A DNA stretch of 64,000 nt from G963675935 sp963823895 (GTDB lineage: Bacteria; Planctomycetota; Planctomycetia; Pirellulales; Thermoguttaceae). The notes under the pieces are model-generated. The model had not been told where the DNA came from. It saw only the letters and a program-made list of their open reading frames with translations, and ran no database searches. Where the stretch lies: positions 124,001 through 188,000 of the forward strand of contig CAWGNG010000020.1 of the NCBI GenBank assembly GCA_963823895.1. Direction: 5' to 3'. A program made the translations under genes and the position numbers. Position 1 is the first letter of the stretch, and every line of letters begins with the position of its first letter. Positions 9,045 through 17,252 of the stretch are shown piece after piece.

Positions 9045-10325
9045 ATGAACGTCGATTTCAAGCTCCCACCGCTCGGTGAAAACGTGGCTGGCGGCGACGT
9101 GGTCAGCGTATTGGTCCGCGAGGGGGACGTCATCGCCGCCAACGACGGCGTCATGGAGATCGAAACCGACAAGGCGGTGGTGGAAATCCCCTGCCCGCAG
9201 GCGGGAAAAATCAGCAAGGTCCTGGTCGCGAAAGGACAGGCCGTCAAGGTTGGCCAGCCGCTGCTGACGCTGGAGACTGAATCCGTCGAGACGCAATCCG
9301 CGCCGGTAGCTCCATCGGCGAGACCGCAAGCAGTTGTTGCCGAGACAGAAGCCGTAGCGGCCGCTGCTCAAGAAATTCCCGCCGGGCCAGAAGCCCGCCG
9401 CCTGGCCCGCGAACTTGGCGTCGATCTCGCGCGCGTCCAAGGCACCGGCCGCGGCGGTCGCATCAGCGTTGAGGACGTCCGCGCCGCGGCATCCCACGCG
9501 GCTTCTCCCGCTAAGCCGCCGCAGCAACCCGAACAGTCCGCGGCGACGGTCGCGGGCATTCCCGCCCAACGCGGCTCGCGCGAGCCCGCCGTGCCGCCCG
9601 GCATCTTGGGCGAAGACACCTACGGCCACGTCCGTCGCGAGCCGATGTCGAGAATCCGCCGCACCATCGCCGCGCAGATGACCAAGTCGGCCAGCACGAT
9701 CCCCCACGTCACCAATTTCGACGATGCCGACGTGACCGAACTGGAACGCCTTCGCAAGACGATCCCGCCGGCATATCTTGGCCCCACCGTTAAACTGACC
9801 GCCATGCCGTTTGCCCTGAAGGCCGTCGCGCTGGCATTGCGGCAACATCCCCTGCTCAATGCGAGTTTGGATGAGGAGAAGGGGGAGATTGTCTACAAGC
9901 AATACGTCAGCCTCGGCGTGGCGGTCGATACGCCGCGGGGGCTCGTCGTGCCGGTCATTCGCAACGCCGATCGCCTGGGCATTCTCGACATCGCCCGCGA
10001 ACTGACGTTGCTGGCCGCCCGCGCCCGCGCGGCCGAGTTCGCCGTCGATGAGCTTCGCGGCGGCACGTTCACCATCAGCAACCTTGGTGCCGTCGGCGGC
10101 GTTTACAGCACCCCGATCATCAACCATCCCGAGGTGGCCATCCTGCTCTTGGGTCGGTCGCGCTGGCTGTTGGGAATCCACGAAGGCAAGATCGAGGGCC
10201 GGCTGAAAATGCCGCTAAGTCTCTCCTTCGACCATCGCGTCGTCGATGGCGCCGCCGCCGCCCGATTCCTCAACGACGTGATTGACTATCTGCAATCGCC
10301 TGGTAAACTTCTGCTGGTAAAGTAG
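9045..10325 (+). CDS. pdhC: Dihydrolipoamide acyltransferase (E2) of a 2-oxoacid dehydrogenase complex
   Basis: The 426-residue protein has the E2 domain order. An N-terminal lipoyl domain carries the lipoylated lysine K43 in the ETDKAVVEIP motif. A Pro/Ala-rich linker leads to a peripheral-subunit-binding domain (ARRLARELGVDLARVQGTGR), a second flexible linker, and a C-terminal acyltransferase domain with the active-site motif DHRVVDG near the end. E2 forms the core that passes acyl groups to CoA. Pyruvate is the likely substrate, but branched-chain acids are not excluded. E1 genes are not in the window. E3 follows directly downstream. Confidence 0.9.
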   Translation: MNVDFKLPPLGENVAGGDVVSVLVREGDVIAANDGVMEIETDKAVVEIPCPQAGKISKVLVAKGQAVKVGQPLLTLETESVETQSAPVAPSARPQAVVAETEAVAAAAQEIPAGPEARRLARELGVDLARVQGTGRGGRISVEDVRAAASHAASPAKPPQQPEQSAATVAGIPAQRGSREPAVPPGILGEDTYGHVRREPMSRIRRTIAAQMTKSASTIPHVTNFDDADVTELERLRKTIPPAYLGPTVKLTAMPFALKAVALALRQHPLLNASLDEEKGEIVYKQYVSLGVAVDTPRGLVVPVIRNADRLGILDIARELTLLAARARAAEFAVDELRGGTFTISNLGAVGGVYSTPIINHPEVAILLLGRSRWLLGIHEGKIEGRLKMPLSLSFDHRVVDGAAAARFLNDVIDYLQSPGKLLLVK

Positions 10326-10402
10326 GGATTAGAGATTGGGGATTAGGGATTAGCAGCACACCTATCCACACTTCCAATCCCTAATCCCCAATCTCTAATC
10401 CC
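10325..10402. repeat. Perfect 27-bp inverted repeat between pdhC and lpd
   Basis: The left arm (10325-10351) and right arm (10376-10402) are exact reverse complements around a 24-nt loop. The left arm starts with the last base of the pdhC stop codon. The unit (GGGATTAGAGATTGGGGATT and onward) belongs to a dispersed family with a partial copy at 1577-1606. It could form a strong RNA hairpin between the two genes. Confidence 0.85.
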
Positions 10403-10413
10403 TTGCAATCCCC

Positions 10414-11832
10414 ATGAACACCCAACTCTGCGTCCTCGGCGCCGGTCCCGGCGGATACGCGGCGGCCTTCCTTGCCGCCGATCTCGGTCTGCAAGTGACA
10501 TTGGTCGATTTCGAATCGCGGCTGGGCGGTGTCTGCCTGCTGCGCGGCTGCATCCCGTCGAAGGCCCTGCTCCACGTGGCAAAGGCCAAGGCGGAGGCCA
10601 AACAGCTTGCCGAGTGGGGCGTCGCCTTCGCCGACCCGACCATCGATCTGGCCGCCATGCGTGCCCGCAAGGAGAAGGTCATTGCCACGCTGACCGGCGG
10701 GCTGAAGCAATTGGCCGCCAAGCGAAACGTCACCGTCGTTCGCGCCCGGGCGGTCTTTGAGGATTCCCGCACGCTCCGGCTGGCCGCGGTCGATGGCACG
10801 CCGTTGGCCGACGACCGGATCGTGTTCGATAATTGCATCGTTGCCACCGGTTCGAGCCCGACGCGAATCCCGGCGTTCGATCTGCCGACGCCCCGCGTGA
10901 TGGATTCCAACGGCGCCCTGGAATTGCCTGACGTGCCCGAGTCGCTGTTGGTCGTCGGCGGCGGCTACATTGGGCTGGAGATGGGCACCGTCTATTCCGC
11001 CCTCGGAAGCCGCGTCTCGCTGGTCGAAATGACCGACGGATTGCTGCCCGGGGCCGACCGCGACCTGGTCCGCCCGCTGCACAAGCGGCTGCAAGGCATT
11101 TTCGAGGCGATCTATCTCAACGCCAAGGTCGCGTCGTTGGCCGATCGGCAGGATTCGATCGAGGTGACCTTCGAGGGGGACGTGCCGGAGCGGGTGCGGC
11201 GGTTCAGCCGCGTGCTGTTGTGCGTCGGCCGTCGCCCGAACACCGCCGGCCTAGGGCTGGAGAAGATCGGCGTGCAACTCGATCCGCGCGGGTTCATCTC
11301 GGTCGATCGCCAACGTCGCACGGGCAACCCGCGGGTGTTGGCCATCGGCGACGCGGCCGGCGAGCCGATGTTGGCCCACAAAGCCGCCCACGAGGGCAAA
11401 ATCGCCGTCGAAGTGATCCTCGGCAAGTCGGTCAGCTTCGAGCCGAAGGCGATTCCCGCCGTCGTCTTCACCGATCCCGAAATCGCCTGGGCCGGCCTGA
11501 CCGAGACCGAGGCCAAGCGTCAGGGCCGCACGATCGAGGTCGCGCAGTTCCCCTGGATGGCCAGCGGTCGGGCCCAAGCCATCGGCCGCACCGAAGGGCT
11601 GACCAAGTGGATCATCGACCCGCAAAGCAAGGTCGTCGTCGGCTGCGGCATCGTCGGCTACGGCGCGGGCGACCTGATCAGCGAGGCGGTTTTGGCGATC
11701 GAAATGGGCTGCACGTCCCGCGACCTTTCCGCCACCATCCATCCCCATCCCACGCTCAGCGAGACTCTCGGCGCCGCCGCCGACGTCCATCTCGGTCTGG
11801 CCACCGACATCTACCGCCCCCGCCGCGGGTGA
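10414..11832 (+). CDS. lpdA: Dihydrolipoyl dehydrogenase (E3)
   Basis: The 472-residue flavoprotein reoxidises lipoamide using NAD+. It has an N-terminal FAD-binding GAGPGGYAA motif, the redox-active disulfide C41-LLRG-C46 in GGVCLLRGCIPSKALL, an NAD-binding region VVGGGYIGLEMG, an FAD site motif AIGDAAGEPMLAHKA, and the C-terminal catalytic His-Glu in HPHPTLSETLG. Length and motif order match the family. It lies 88 bp downstream of pdhC, separated by a perfect inverted repeat. Confidence 0.93.
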   Translation: MNTQLCVLGAGPGGYAAAFLAADLGLQVTLVDFESRLGGVCLLRGCIPSKALLHVAKAKAEAKQLAEWGVAFADPTIDLAAMRARKEKVIATLTGGLKQLAAKRNVTVVRARAVFEDSRTLRLAAVDGTPLADDRIVFDNCIVATGSSPTRIPAFDLPTPRVMDSNGALELPDVPESLLVVGGGYIGLEMGTVYSALGSRVSLVEMTDGLLPGADRDLVRPLHKRLQGIFEAIYLNAKVASLADRQDSIEVTFEGDVPERVRRFSRVLLCVGRRPNTAGLGLEKIGVQLDPRGFISVDRQRRTGNPRVLAIGDAAGEPMLAHKAAHEGKIAVEVILGKSVSFEPKAIPAVVFTDPEIAWAGLTETEAKRQGRTIEVAQFPWMASGRAQAIGRTEGLTKWIIDPQSKVVVGCGIVGYGAGDLISEAVLAIEMGCTSRDLSATIHPHPTLSETLGAAADVHLGLATDIYRPRRG

Positions 11833-11844
11833 AAGACGCCAACA

Positions 11845-11880
11845 GCCGCTTCGTTTAACCCGCAGCCAACGGCGATGGCG
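11845..11880. repeat. Half copy of the CGCTTCGTTTAACCC element
   Basis: This stretch matches the left arm of the long inverted repeat at 57525-57642, including GCTTCGTTTAACCC and the following AACGG/GGCG bases. It lies just after the lpd stop codon. Confidence 0.55.
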
Positions 11881-11908
11881 CGTTCCCGGTAGGACGCGAA
11901 CGAGCCAA

Positions 11909-12218
11909 TCAGGCCGCGTCCTGGAACTGGGTCAAACGGATGTCGCCGCCGGGCATGTGAACGACGATTTCGAGCTGTCCGCCGAGCGCCTCGATCAGGT
12001 TTCGCAGCGTGCTGATTTGCATGTCGTTCTGCGACTCCAGCCGCGAGAGCGTCGGCTGTTTAATGCCGAGCGATGCAGCGAGTTCCTCCTGGGTCAGGCC
12101 CACCGCTTTTCTTACTTCCGCCAAGAGCATCTCGGCCATCATCTCCTTCGCCCGCGCTTTCGCGCGAAAGCGATTCCGGCGGCATCTTGGCTTCAAGTTC
12201 ACGGAAATTTCGTGCCAT
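11909..12218 (-). CDS. XRE-family antitoxin, frameshifted
   Basis: The HTH part is clear: GLTQEELAASLGIKQPTLSRLE, then a family-typical tail ISTLRNLIEALGGQLEIVV. The best start is ATG 12218, which overlaps the toxin stop as TGATG and encodes MARNFRELEAKMPPE, the usual opening of these antitoxins. That frame breaks near 12167-12176; the remainder (RAKARAKEMMAEML onward) lies in another frame. The unbroken ORF could only begin at GTG 12202, with an unlikely N-terminus. This is a one-base frameshift or sequence error. Confidence 0.7.
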
Positions 12219-12574
12219 CAGATCACCCCTTCCTCACGGAGCGTTTCGAGGTGCGCGTCGTACAAATCGTCGGCCAACGGAATCATGCGATCGTAAAACC
12301 GATCGTCGCCCGACTTGTCCCCGCCGATCAGCAAAATCGCCCGTCGCCGGGGGTCGAAAGCAAATAACGTGCGGAGCGGACGCCCTTCGTGTTGCGTACG
12401 CAATTCCTTCATGTTGGAATGCCGCAACCCCTTCAGCGTATCCGCGTGCGGCCGCGGCAAGTTCGGTCCCAATTCCCGGAGCAATTCCACGCTGGCGGCA
12501 ATCGCCTCTTGCTCGTTCGCATCGAGTTGATTCCACCACACGCCGAATTCGTCCGTGTATTCCACTTCCCACAT
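12218..12574 (-). CDS. RelE/HigB-type toxin, phage-derived Gp49-like
   Basis: The 118-residue protein begins WEVEYTDEFGVWWNQLDANEQEAI and contains LGPNLPRPHADTLKGLRHSNMKELR and LRTLFAFDPRRRAILLIGGDK. This is the pattern of the Gp49-like/HigB-like RelE-superfamily toxins, which act as ribosome-associated ribonucleases. The toxin comes first and its stop overlaps the antitoxin start (TGATG). A strong promoter lies directly upstream with almost no leader. Confidence 0.85.
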   Translation of the reverse strand: MWEVEYTDEFGVWWNQLDANEQEAIAASVELLRELGPNLPRPHADTLKGLRHSNMKELRTQHEGRPLRTLFAFDPRRRAILLIGGDKSGDDRFYDRMIPLADDLYDAHLETLREEGVI

Positions 12575-12579
12575 AGAAG

Positions 12580-12607
12580 ATTATAGCATAGATACTATAT
12601 GTGTCAA
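12580..12607 (-). promoter_or_regulatory. Consensus promoter with almost no leader
   Basis: On the minus strand, TTGACA (complement of 12602-12607) and TATAAT (complement of 12580-12585) are 16 bp apart. Only 5 nt separate the -10 box from the toxin ATG (12574). Initiation about 6 nt past the -10 would fall on the A of ATG, giving a leaderless mRNA. The spacer holds a small symmetric element, ATAG-TAT-CTAT, a possible operator. Confidence 0.7.
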
Positions 12608-12610
12608 GCG

Positions 12611-13813
12611 CTATATATTCGACATCGCTTCCAACCGAACATACTCTGGCAACGGTCCGACCAACGGCTTCAGGTACTCGATGCAGGCGGGGGTGACGAA
12701 CGTGCCGGCGGGGGTGATGAAATTATCGGGCATGGGCTTGGCGCCTAGGGCGACTTCGGCCAGCGGGGCAGCGCCGAGGGTCCAGCGATATGGGTTGCTC
12801 GACTCGCGGACAATGCTGACCATCACGCCCGAGGTGCCGGCGGCGGCCAATTCGACGGCGCGACGGCCGCAGGCGTGGGCCTCTTCGACGTCGCCGGGAG
12901 CGACGCGGTCGGCGGCACACATCTGCAGCGATTCGCACACCTGGAACTCGCCCCGCCAGCCGAACGCGGCGTGGATCATGCGGTGCAGCACCATCGCGGC
13001 GCTCGTCCCGCCCATCGCACCGAACTCGACGTTGGCGAACTTGTCGGTCACTTGCGCGGCGCTGATCGGCGTGCCGTCGGCATAGCAAACGCCCTCGCCG
13101 CAAACCACGCTGCACCAGCCGTAGCGATCGTAGCACCGCCGCACCTCGGCCATGAATCGCTCGCGATCGAACGGCCGCTCGGGCAGCAGAATGATGTGCG
13201 GGGCGTCGTCCTCCGCCGTCTTGGCCAACGCACTGGCCGCCGGCAGCCAACCGGCCGAGCGGCCGACCGTCTGGAAAATCACGTACTGATCGACCCGCCG
13301 CATGTCGCGGGCCAACATGCCGGCCTGGAGCACCGACAGGGCGACGTAGCGGGCCGCGCTGCCGAAGCCGGGCGTATGGTCGGTGCCGTACAGATCGTTA
13401 TCGACCGTCTTCGGCACGCCCACGCCGATCAATTCGTGGCCGTTCTGTCGGCAAAACGCCTCGACGCGATGGATCGTGTCCATCGTGTCGTTGCCGCCAA
13501 TCAGGAAAAAGTAACGAACGCCGTGCTTGCGGAGCATTTCCAGGATGCGGGGAAAGTCGGCCTGCTGGAGTTTGTGGCGGCAGCTTCCCAGAGCGGAACT
13601 GGGCGTGTTCCGCAGGGCGGCGATCGTAGCGGCCGGCCGGCTGCCCAGGTCGATCACCTCGTCCTGCATGAAGCCCTCGATGCCGAACCGCATTCCGAGC
13701 GTCTTGCCGATCGCGTCATGGTTGCGGCACTCCTCGATGATGCCGCAGAGGCTGGCGTTGATTACGCTGGTCGGTCCGCCGCTTTGTCCGATGATTGCGT
13801 TGCCGTGAAGCAT
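12611..13813 (-). CDS. pfp: Pyrophosphate-dependent 6-phosphofructokinase
   Basis: The 400-residue enzyme phosphorylates fructose 6-phosphate in glycolysis and probably uses PPi. Motifs are GQSGGPTSVINAS near the start, GGNDT (106-110) and PKTVDND (134-140). ATP enzymes usually have Gly where this one has Asp109 and Lys135; these are the residues linked to PPi use. ATG 13813 is chosen because homologous sequence begins there; the upstream extension is repeat-derived. The upstream flank carries a duplicated segment with a repeat element in it. Confidence 0.88.
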   Translation of the reverse strand: MLHGNAIIGQSGGPTSVINASLCGIIEECRNHDAIGKTLGMRFGIEGFMQDEVIDLGSRPAATIAALRNTPSSALGSCRHKLQQADFPRILEMLRKHGVRYFFLIGGNDTMDTIHRVEAFCRQNGHELIGVGVPKTVDNDLYGTDHTPGFGSAARYVALSVLQAGMLARDMRRVDQYVIFQTVGRSAGWLPAASALAKTAEDDAPHIILLPERPFDRERFMAEVRRCYDRYGWCSVVCGEGVCYADGTPISAAQVTDKFANVEFGAMGGTSAAMVLHRMIHAAFGWRGEFQVCESLQMCAADRVAPGDVEEAHACGRRAVELAAAGTSGVMVSIVRESSNPYRWTLGAAPLAEVALGAKPMPDNFITPAGTFVTPACIEYLKPLVGPLPEYVRLEAMSNI

Positions 13814-13953
13814 GTTAGAGGTTCCCTGTCCAAATCGCGTGTCCCGTTGGGGTGGCAGTTGTACTGCCACCCCTGGTTTCCCGGCGACGGAGTGGCAGTA
13901 CAACTGCCACCCCAACACGGGCCGTGAAGCATATTAGAGCTGTCCCGTCCAAA
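13802..13953. repeat. Repeat element flanked by a short direct duplication
   Basis: A 24-bp inverted repeat (13847-13870 and 13892-13915; core GGGGTGGCAGTTGTACTGCC) sits between two imperfect direct copies of a 33-bp sequence, 13802-13834 and 13922-13954 (about 28/33 identical by eye). Each copy covers the end of the upstream gene and the pfp start context. This suggests insertion of the element together with duplication of its surroundings. Confidence 0.7.
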
Positions 13954-14752
13954 CCAGTAGATTGTGGAAGAATTGGGCGTACCAGTTGCCGATTTCTACG
14001 AAGCCGCCGCCGACCGGTTGCGTGATGCGGCGATTGCCCCAATCGACCAGGCCGCCGACCCAGTGCGGGGCCACGTCGGTGGCCAAAGCCGCGACACGGC
14101 CGCTGCCGTGCCGGCCGACCACCAGCAGTGGTACTTCCTCACCGTGGGTGAGGATAAAGGGGAAGGGGACGGAGGAAGTTATCGTTGGGACGTCTAGGGG
14201 ATTGGATAGGCTCTTGACGACAACCTCCGCCGTCCCCCTCGGTATTCGACACACAGCAAACCGCACCGCGGTCAATAGCGTCGTCGCGTCCGGCTTAGGC
14301 GTGATCGCATTGTAGCCGCCGATGCCGGGCGGCTGGTCCCACGGCAACCCGTTGAGAATCGGATGGTCAGCCTTCTTATTGAGAAGACACGGCTGGGCCG
14401 AGTTGCGGCGGTCGTCGCTGGTTTGCATCACCACCGGCAAGACCTCGGCCAGCGGCGAGGCGTGGTATTCGCCCAGCCGGCCGAAAAAGCTCTCCCAGCC
14501 GCCGAACATCGCCAGGCCTGCCCCCTGCCGGACGCGCTCGGCCACGTGCGACATCGCGGCCGGGCCAAACGTCACGGCACGGTAGTCGCTCACCACGTAC
14601 AGGGCATACGGCGTCGCGGCGAAACTCGCCGGCGGCGGCTCGCTGCTAGGGATGTAATCGAACGCCAGCCCGTAATGCGACATGATGCCGCCCAGATAAG
14701 CTGCGGCGCCTTGAAGGTTGTCGTCGCCGAGGTAACAGATTTTGCCGGGCAT
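13934..14752 (-). CDS. Glutamine-amidotransferase-like (ThuA/GATase-fold) protein
   Basis: The 272-residue protein starts PGKICYLGDDNLQGAAAYL and shows the flavodoxin-like pattern of class I amidotransferase or ThuA-like domains: YALYVVSDYRAVTFG, VRQGAGLAMFGGWESF, and late VPLLVVGRHGSGRVAALATD. It has no obvious catalytic Cys in the usual place, so it may be a non-catalytic or sugar-related relative. The start overlaps the stop of the PIG-L gene as TGATG, so the two proteins are probably made together and act on the same compound. Confidence 0.7.
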   Translation of the reverse strand: MPGKICYLGDDNLQGAAAYLGGIMSHYGLAFDYIPSSEPPPASFAATPYALYVVSDYRAVTFGPAAMSHVAERVRQGAGLAMFGGWESFFGRLGEYHASPLAEVLPVVMQTSDDRRNSAQPCLLNKKADHPILNGLPWDQPPGIGGYNAITPKPDATTLLTAVRFAVCRIPRGTAEVVVKSLSNPLDVPTITSSVPFPFILTHGEEVPLLVVGRHGSGRVAALATDVAPHWVGGLVDWGNRRITQPVGGGFVEIGNWYAQFFHNLLVWTGQL

Positions 14753-15582
14753 CAGCAGTTCCTCGCAAACAGCACGTGGTATTGCTCGGGCCGGTAAAAG
14801 TGGAACCCGAGCTCGTGAAGATATTCGATCGGCCCGACGTTGCGCTGAATCGCCACGACCAACTCGATCTGGTCCTGGCTTGCGTAGGCTGAAATCGCGT
14901 TGAGCTTCGCTTCCAGCATCTTCGGCGTCCCCTCGATGCGAATCTGCGGCGGCTTGGGGAAATCGCAATAGCAGGCAAACTCGTAGACCGTCGGCACGTC
15001 GGCGATCGGCCGGCCAAGCTCGGGCCAGATGTTGCCCTGGGCGTGAAACAGACTGATCAGCACCTCCTCGTGGACGATCTGATGGTCGGGGTGCAGGTCG
15101 GCGCTGGTAGGCAGGAAGACGCGGTTCGGCCGGACTTGTCGTAGGGCGTGCGTGAAGGCGTTTTGCATCCCGCCGGCGCCTTCGATTTCGGTCGGTGCGC
15201 CGATCGTGGTGAAGTGGCGGCCGCGAAAGGCGCTCAGATTGCAGTCGGGGCAGCCGATGAACCGCAGCCGGTCGGCCAAGAGACCGAGAATCTGATATGA
15301 CTTTTCCGCTTCCGCCCGGCGAACCTCGACGATGTTGCGGCGTTGCTCGAAGTCGCAATAGCCCATCCGTCCGTCGGTGACCACGACGGCATGAACAGCG
15401 ACGCCTTCGGCCAGCCCGGCCTGGAAGGTTAGCCCCGCGCCGATCGCCACATCATCGTCGTGGGGCGAAACGAACATCCAGCACTCGTCCGCCCCCTTCC
15501 AATCGGGAAACAACTCGGTGATGTTCGTCGTGGCCAACAGACCATCGTTAGTTCGGCGAAGATAGGTAATATCGGCAGACAC
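14752..15582 (-). CDS. PIG-L family N-acetylglucosamine deacetylase-like protein
   Basis: The protein carries the zinc-binding motifs of the PIG-L/LmbE family: FVSPHDDDVAIGAG (H41-D44 region) and the later HPDHQ. These enzymes deacetylate N-acetylglucosamine-linked or similar small molecules. GTG 15582 is preferred because GAGGAG lies 11 nt upstream; an ATG at 15636 would add 18 residues without an RBS. It is followed without a gap by an amidotransferase-like protein. Confidence 0.82.
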   Translation of the reverse strand: MSADITYLRRTNDGLLATTNITELFPDWKGADECWMFVSPHDDDVAIGAGLTFQAGLAEGVAVHAVVVTDGRMGYCDFEQRRNIVEVRRAEAEKSYQILGLLADRLRFIGCPDCNLSAFRGRHFTTIGAPTEIEGAGGMQNAFTHALRQVRPNRVFLPTSADLHPDHQIVHEEVLISLFHAQGNIWPELGRPIADVPTVYEFACYCDFPKPPQIRIEGTPKMLEAKLNAISAYASQDQIELVVAIQRNVGPIEYLHELGFHFYRPEQYHVLFARNC

Positions 15583-15629
15583 TTGATCGATTTCTCCTCG
15601 GCGGGAATAGGAAGCAGTCCAGGGAACAC

Positions 15630-15700
15630 TAATCACCGCTAATCAGCACTGATTTGAGAGAATCAGCGAGGATTAGCGGAAATTAGCGTTCCGCCTCCTT
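15630..15700. repeat. CACTAATCACCGCTAATCAG-type repeat
   Basis: The segment contains inverted CACTAATC...GATTAGCG units (ACCGCTAATCAGCACTGATT, AATCAGCGAGGATTAGCGG, AATTAGCG). It resembles another dispersed repeat class. Apart from this, 15583-16028 shows no supported gene; the long upstream extension of the next ORF there has no coding signature. Confidence 0.5.
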
Positions 15701-16028
15701 GCTCCACTGGGGACATGGGAACCGCACGTCTACGTCAGAAACCAATTTACGTTCTGGCGAAGGACATTACAACGGCTCTGACTTGCCGGTTCTGCCAACG
15801 GAGAAGGTGCTGCTGAGCGTCTTTCCAAATAGCCTATATTACGCTCCTGGCCGAGTCGGCCAGACCGGAAGGACAGCGACACTTCTCTTATCAGATTCTC
15901 TGCCACGAATTCGGCATGGTGGCATTTGGCCCCTTTTGATAGTCTGCCGGGTTGGTTTCCCGGGGGGCCGTCGCGTTTCTTCCAGCAAAATGGCTTTCCC
16001 CGCCGCCAGCCGACGCGGGGCTGTTCCG

Positions 16029-16928
16029 ATGCGATACGCCCGTTCATGGATGATCGTGGTTCCGCTGGCGGCGCTGGCGTTGTCCGGCTGTCGGCTGACC
16101 GGTCATGACGGGCCGGCGCCGAAATCGGTGGTCGAGTGTCGCCGGCTATCGCAGCAGGGCGTGGTGGCGCTCGACCGCGGCCAGCAGCAGAACGCCGAGA
16201 CGTTGCTGGCCAAGGCGGTGGCGGCCTGCCCGGCCGATGCCGAGGCACGCCGACACTACGCCGAAGCCCTGTGGCGACGCGGCGCTCGGAAGGAGGCGAT
16301 CGCCCAGTTGGAGGAATCGGGCCGCCTGGCCGGCGACGATCCCCTGGTCTGGTCCCGCCTGGCCGAAATGTATCTGGCCACCGACCAAGCGGAACTCGCC
16401 TGGAAAAACGCCGATCGCGCCATCGACCTCGATCCTCGGCTGCCGAACGCTTGGGCGATTCGCGGCGGAGTGTTCCGTGCAAGCGGCCAGCTTGGCGAGG
16501 CGCTCACCTGCTATCTCCGCGCGCTGGGTTACGCGCCGAAAGACCGGGCGATCCTCACGCAGGTCGCCGAGTCGTATCGTCAACAGAATCAGCCGGAGCG
16601 ATCGCTGCAAACGCTGCAATGTTTGGCCGATACCTACTCGCCCGGCGAAGAGCCGGCTCAGGTGGAGGACTACTTGGGACAAGCCTACGCCGCCTTGGGC
16701 CGCTACGACGACGCCGTGGAAAGCTTCTCGGTTGCGGTGAAACGCGGGAAGCCCACGGCCGAGTTGCTCTGCCGTCTTGGCGAGGCCCAATTCTTGGCGG
16801 GCAATTCGCTGGAAGCGGCGGCAACGGCCCAGCGCGCGCTGGCGCTTGAGCCGCGACATCCACCCAGCCTCGCCCTGTTGCAACGCATCCAACTCGCCGA
16901 GCACCCGCAGGGCACAATGACGAGATAG
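16029..16928 (+). CDS. TPR-repeat lipoprotein
   Basis: ATG 16029 gives a short basic start, a hydrophobic core (MIVVPLAALALSGC) with lipobox and then TPR units: CRRLSQQGVVALDRGQQQNA, RRHYAEALWRRGARKEAIAQ, VWSRLAEMYLATDQAELAWK, AWAIRGGVFRASGQLGEALT and further units to the C-terminus (299 residues). This is an envelope-anchored scaffold of unknown partner. The much longer upstream extension of this frame is not supported. It is similar in design to the TPR lipoprotein at 2563-3363 but not an obvious duplicate. Confidence 0.8.
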   Translation: MRYARSWMIVVPLAALALSGCRLTGHDGPAPKSVVECRRLSQQGVVALDRGQQQNAETLLAKAVAACPADAEARRHYAEALWRRGARKEAIAQLEESGRLAGDDPLVWSRLAEMYLATDQAELAWKNADRAIDLDPRLPNAWAIRGGVFRASGQLGEALTCYLRALGYAPKDRAILTQVAESYRQQNQPERSLQTLQCLADTYSPGEEPAQVEDYLGQAYAALGRYDDAVESFSVAVKRGKPTAELLCRLGEAQFLAGNSLEAAATAQRALALEPRHPPSLALLQRIQLAEHPQGTMTR

Positions 16929-16946
16929 CGCCGCTCTTCTCACCAA

Positions 16947-17017
16947 GGTGGGGCAGACATTCCTGTCTGCCGCAAGAGAGGGTGGCACATCTGGCAGACA
17001 GGAATGTCTGCCCCACC
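16947..17017. repeat. GGTGGGGCAGACATTCC palindromic element, copy 1
   Basis: Perfect 25-bp inverted arms (16947-16971 and 16993-17017) surround a 21-nt spacer. The same arms recur at 53318-53388, 54742-54815 and 63496-63566, with partial copies at 21355 and 47654 and a variant inside hsdS. The rest of 16929-17252 shows nothing else recognisable. Confidence 0.9.
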
Positions 17018-17252
17018 GGACACAGTGTCGCCCGTTTTCCCCGTGTGTTGAGAAAAGCGGGTAGCGCCTCTCATTCGCTACAACCGTTATTGTCGGATGC
17101 ACGGCACCCGACCGCCGCCATCGGCGCCACGTCCTGCGCCGTTTTCGCCGGCCTGCCGCCTCGCGAACCTCTCGTAGCCTGTTCGCAAGCTAGAATTCAG
17201 CAGAAGGTTCCAGTAGTAGGGATCAATGTGCGCTCCCCGAAGGAGTCAAGGA

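Noticed and set aside
15699..16028. Long N-terminal extension of the TPR lipoprotein
   Set aside because: The signal peptide and lipobox begin at 16029; the extension is not coding-like and includes repeat sequence.
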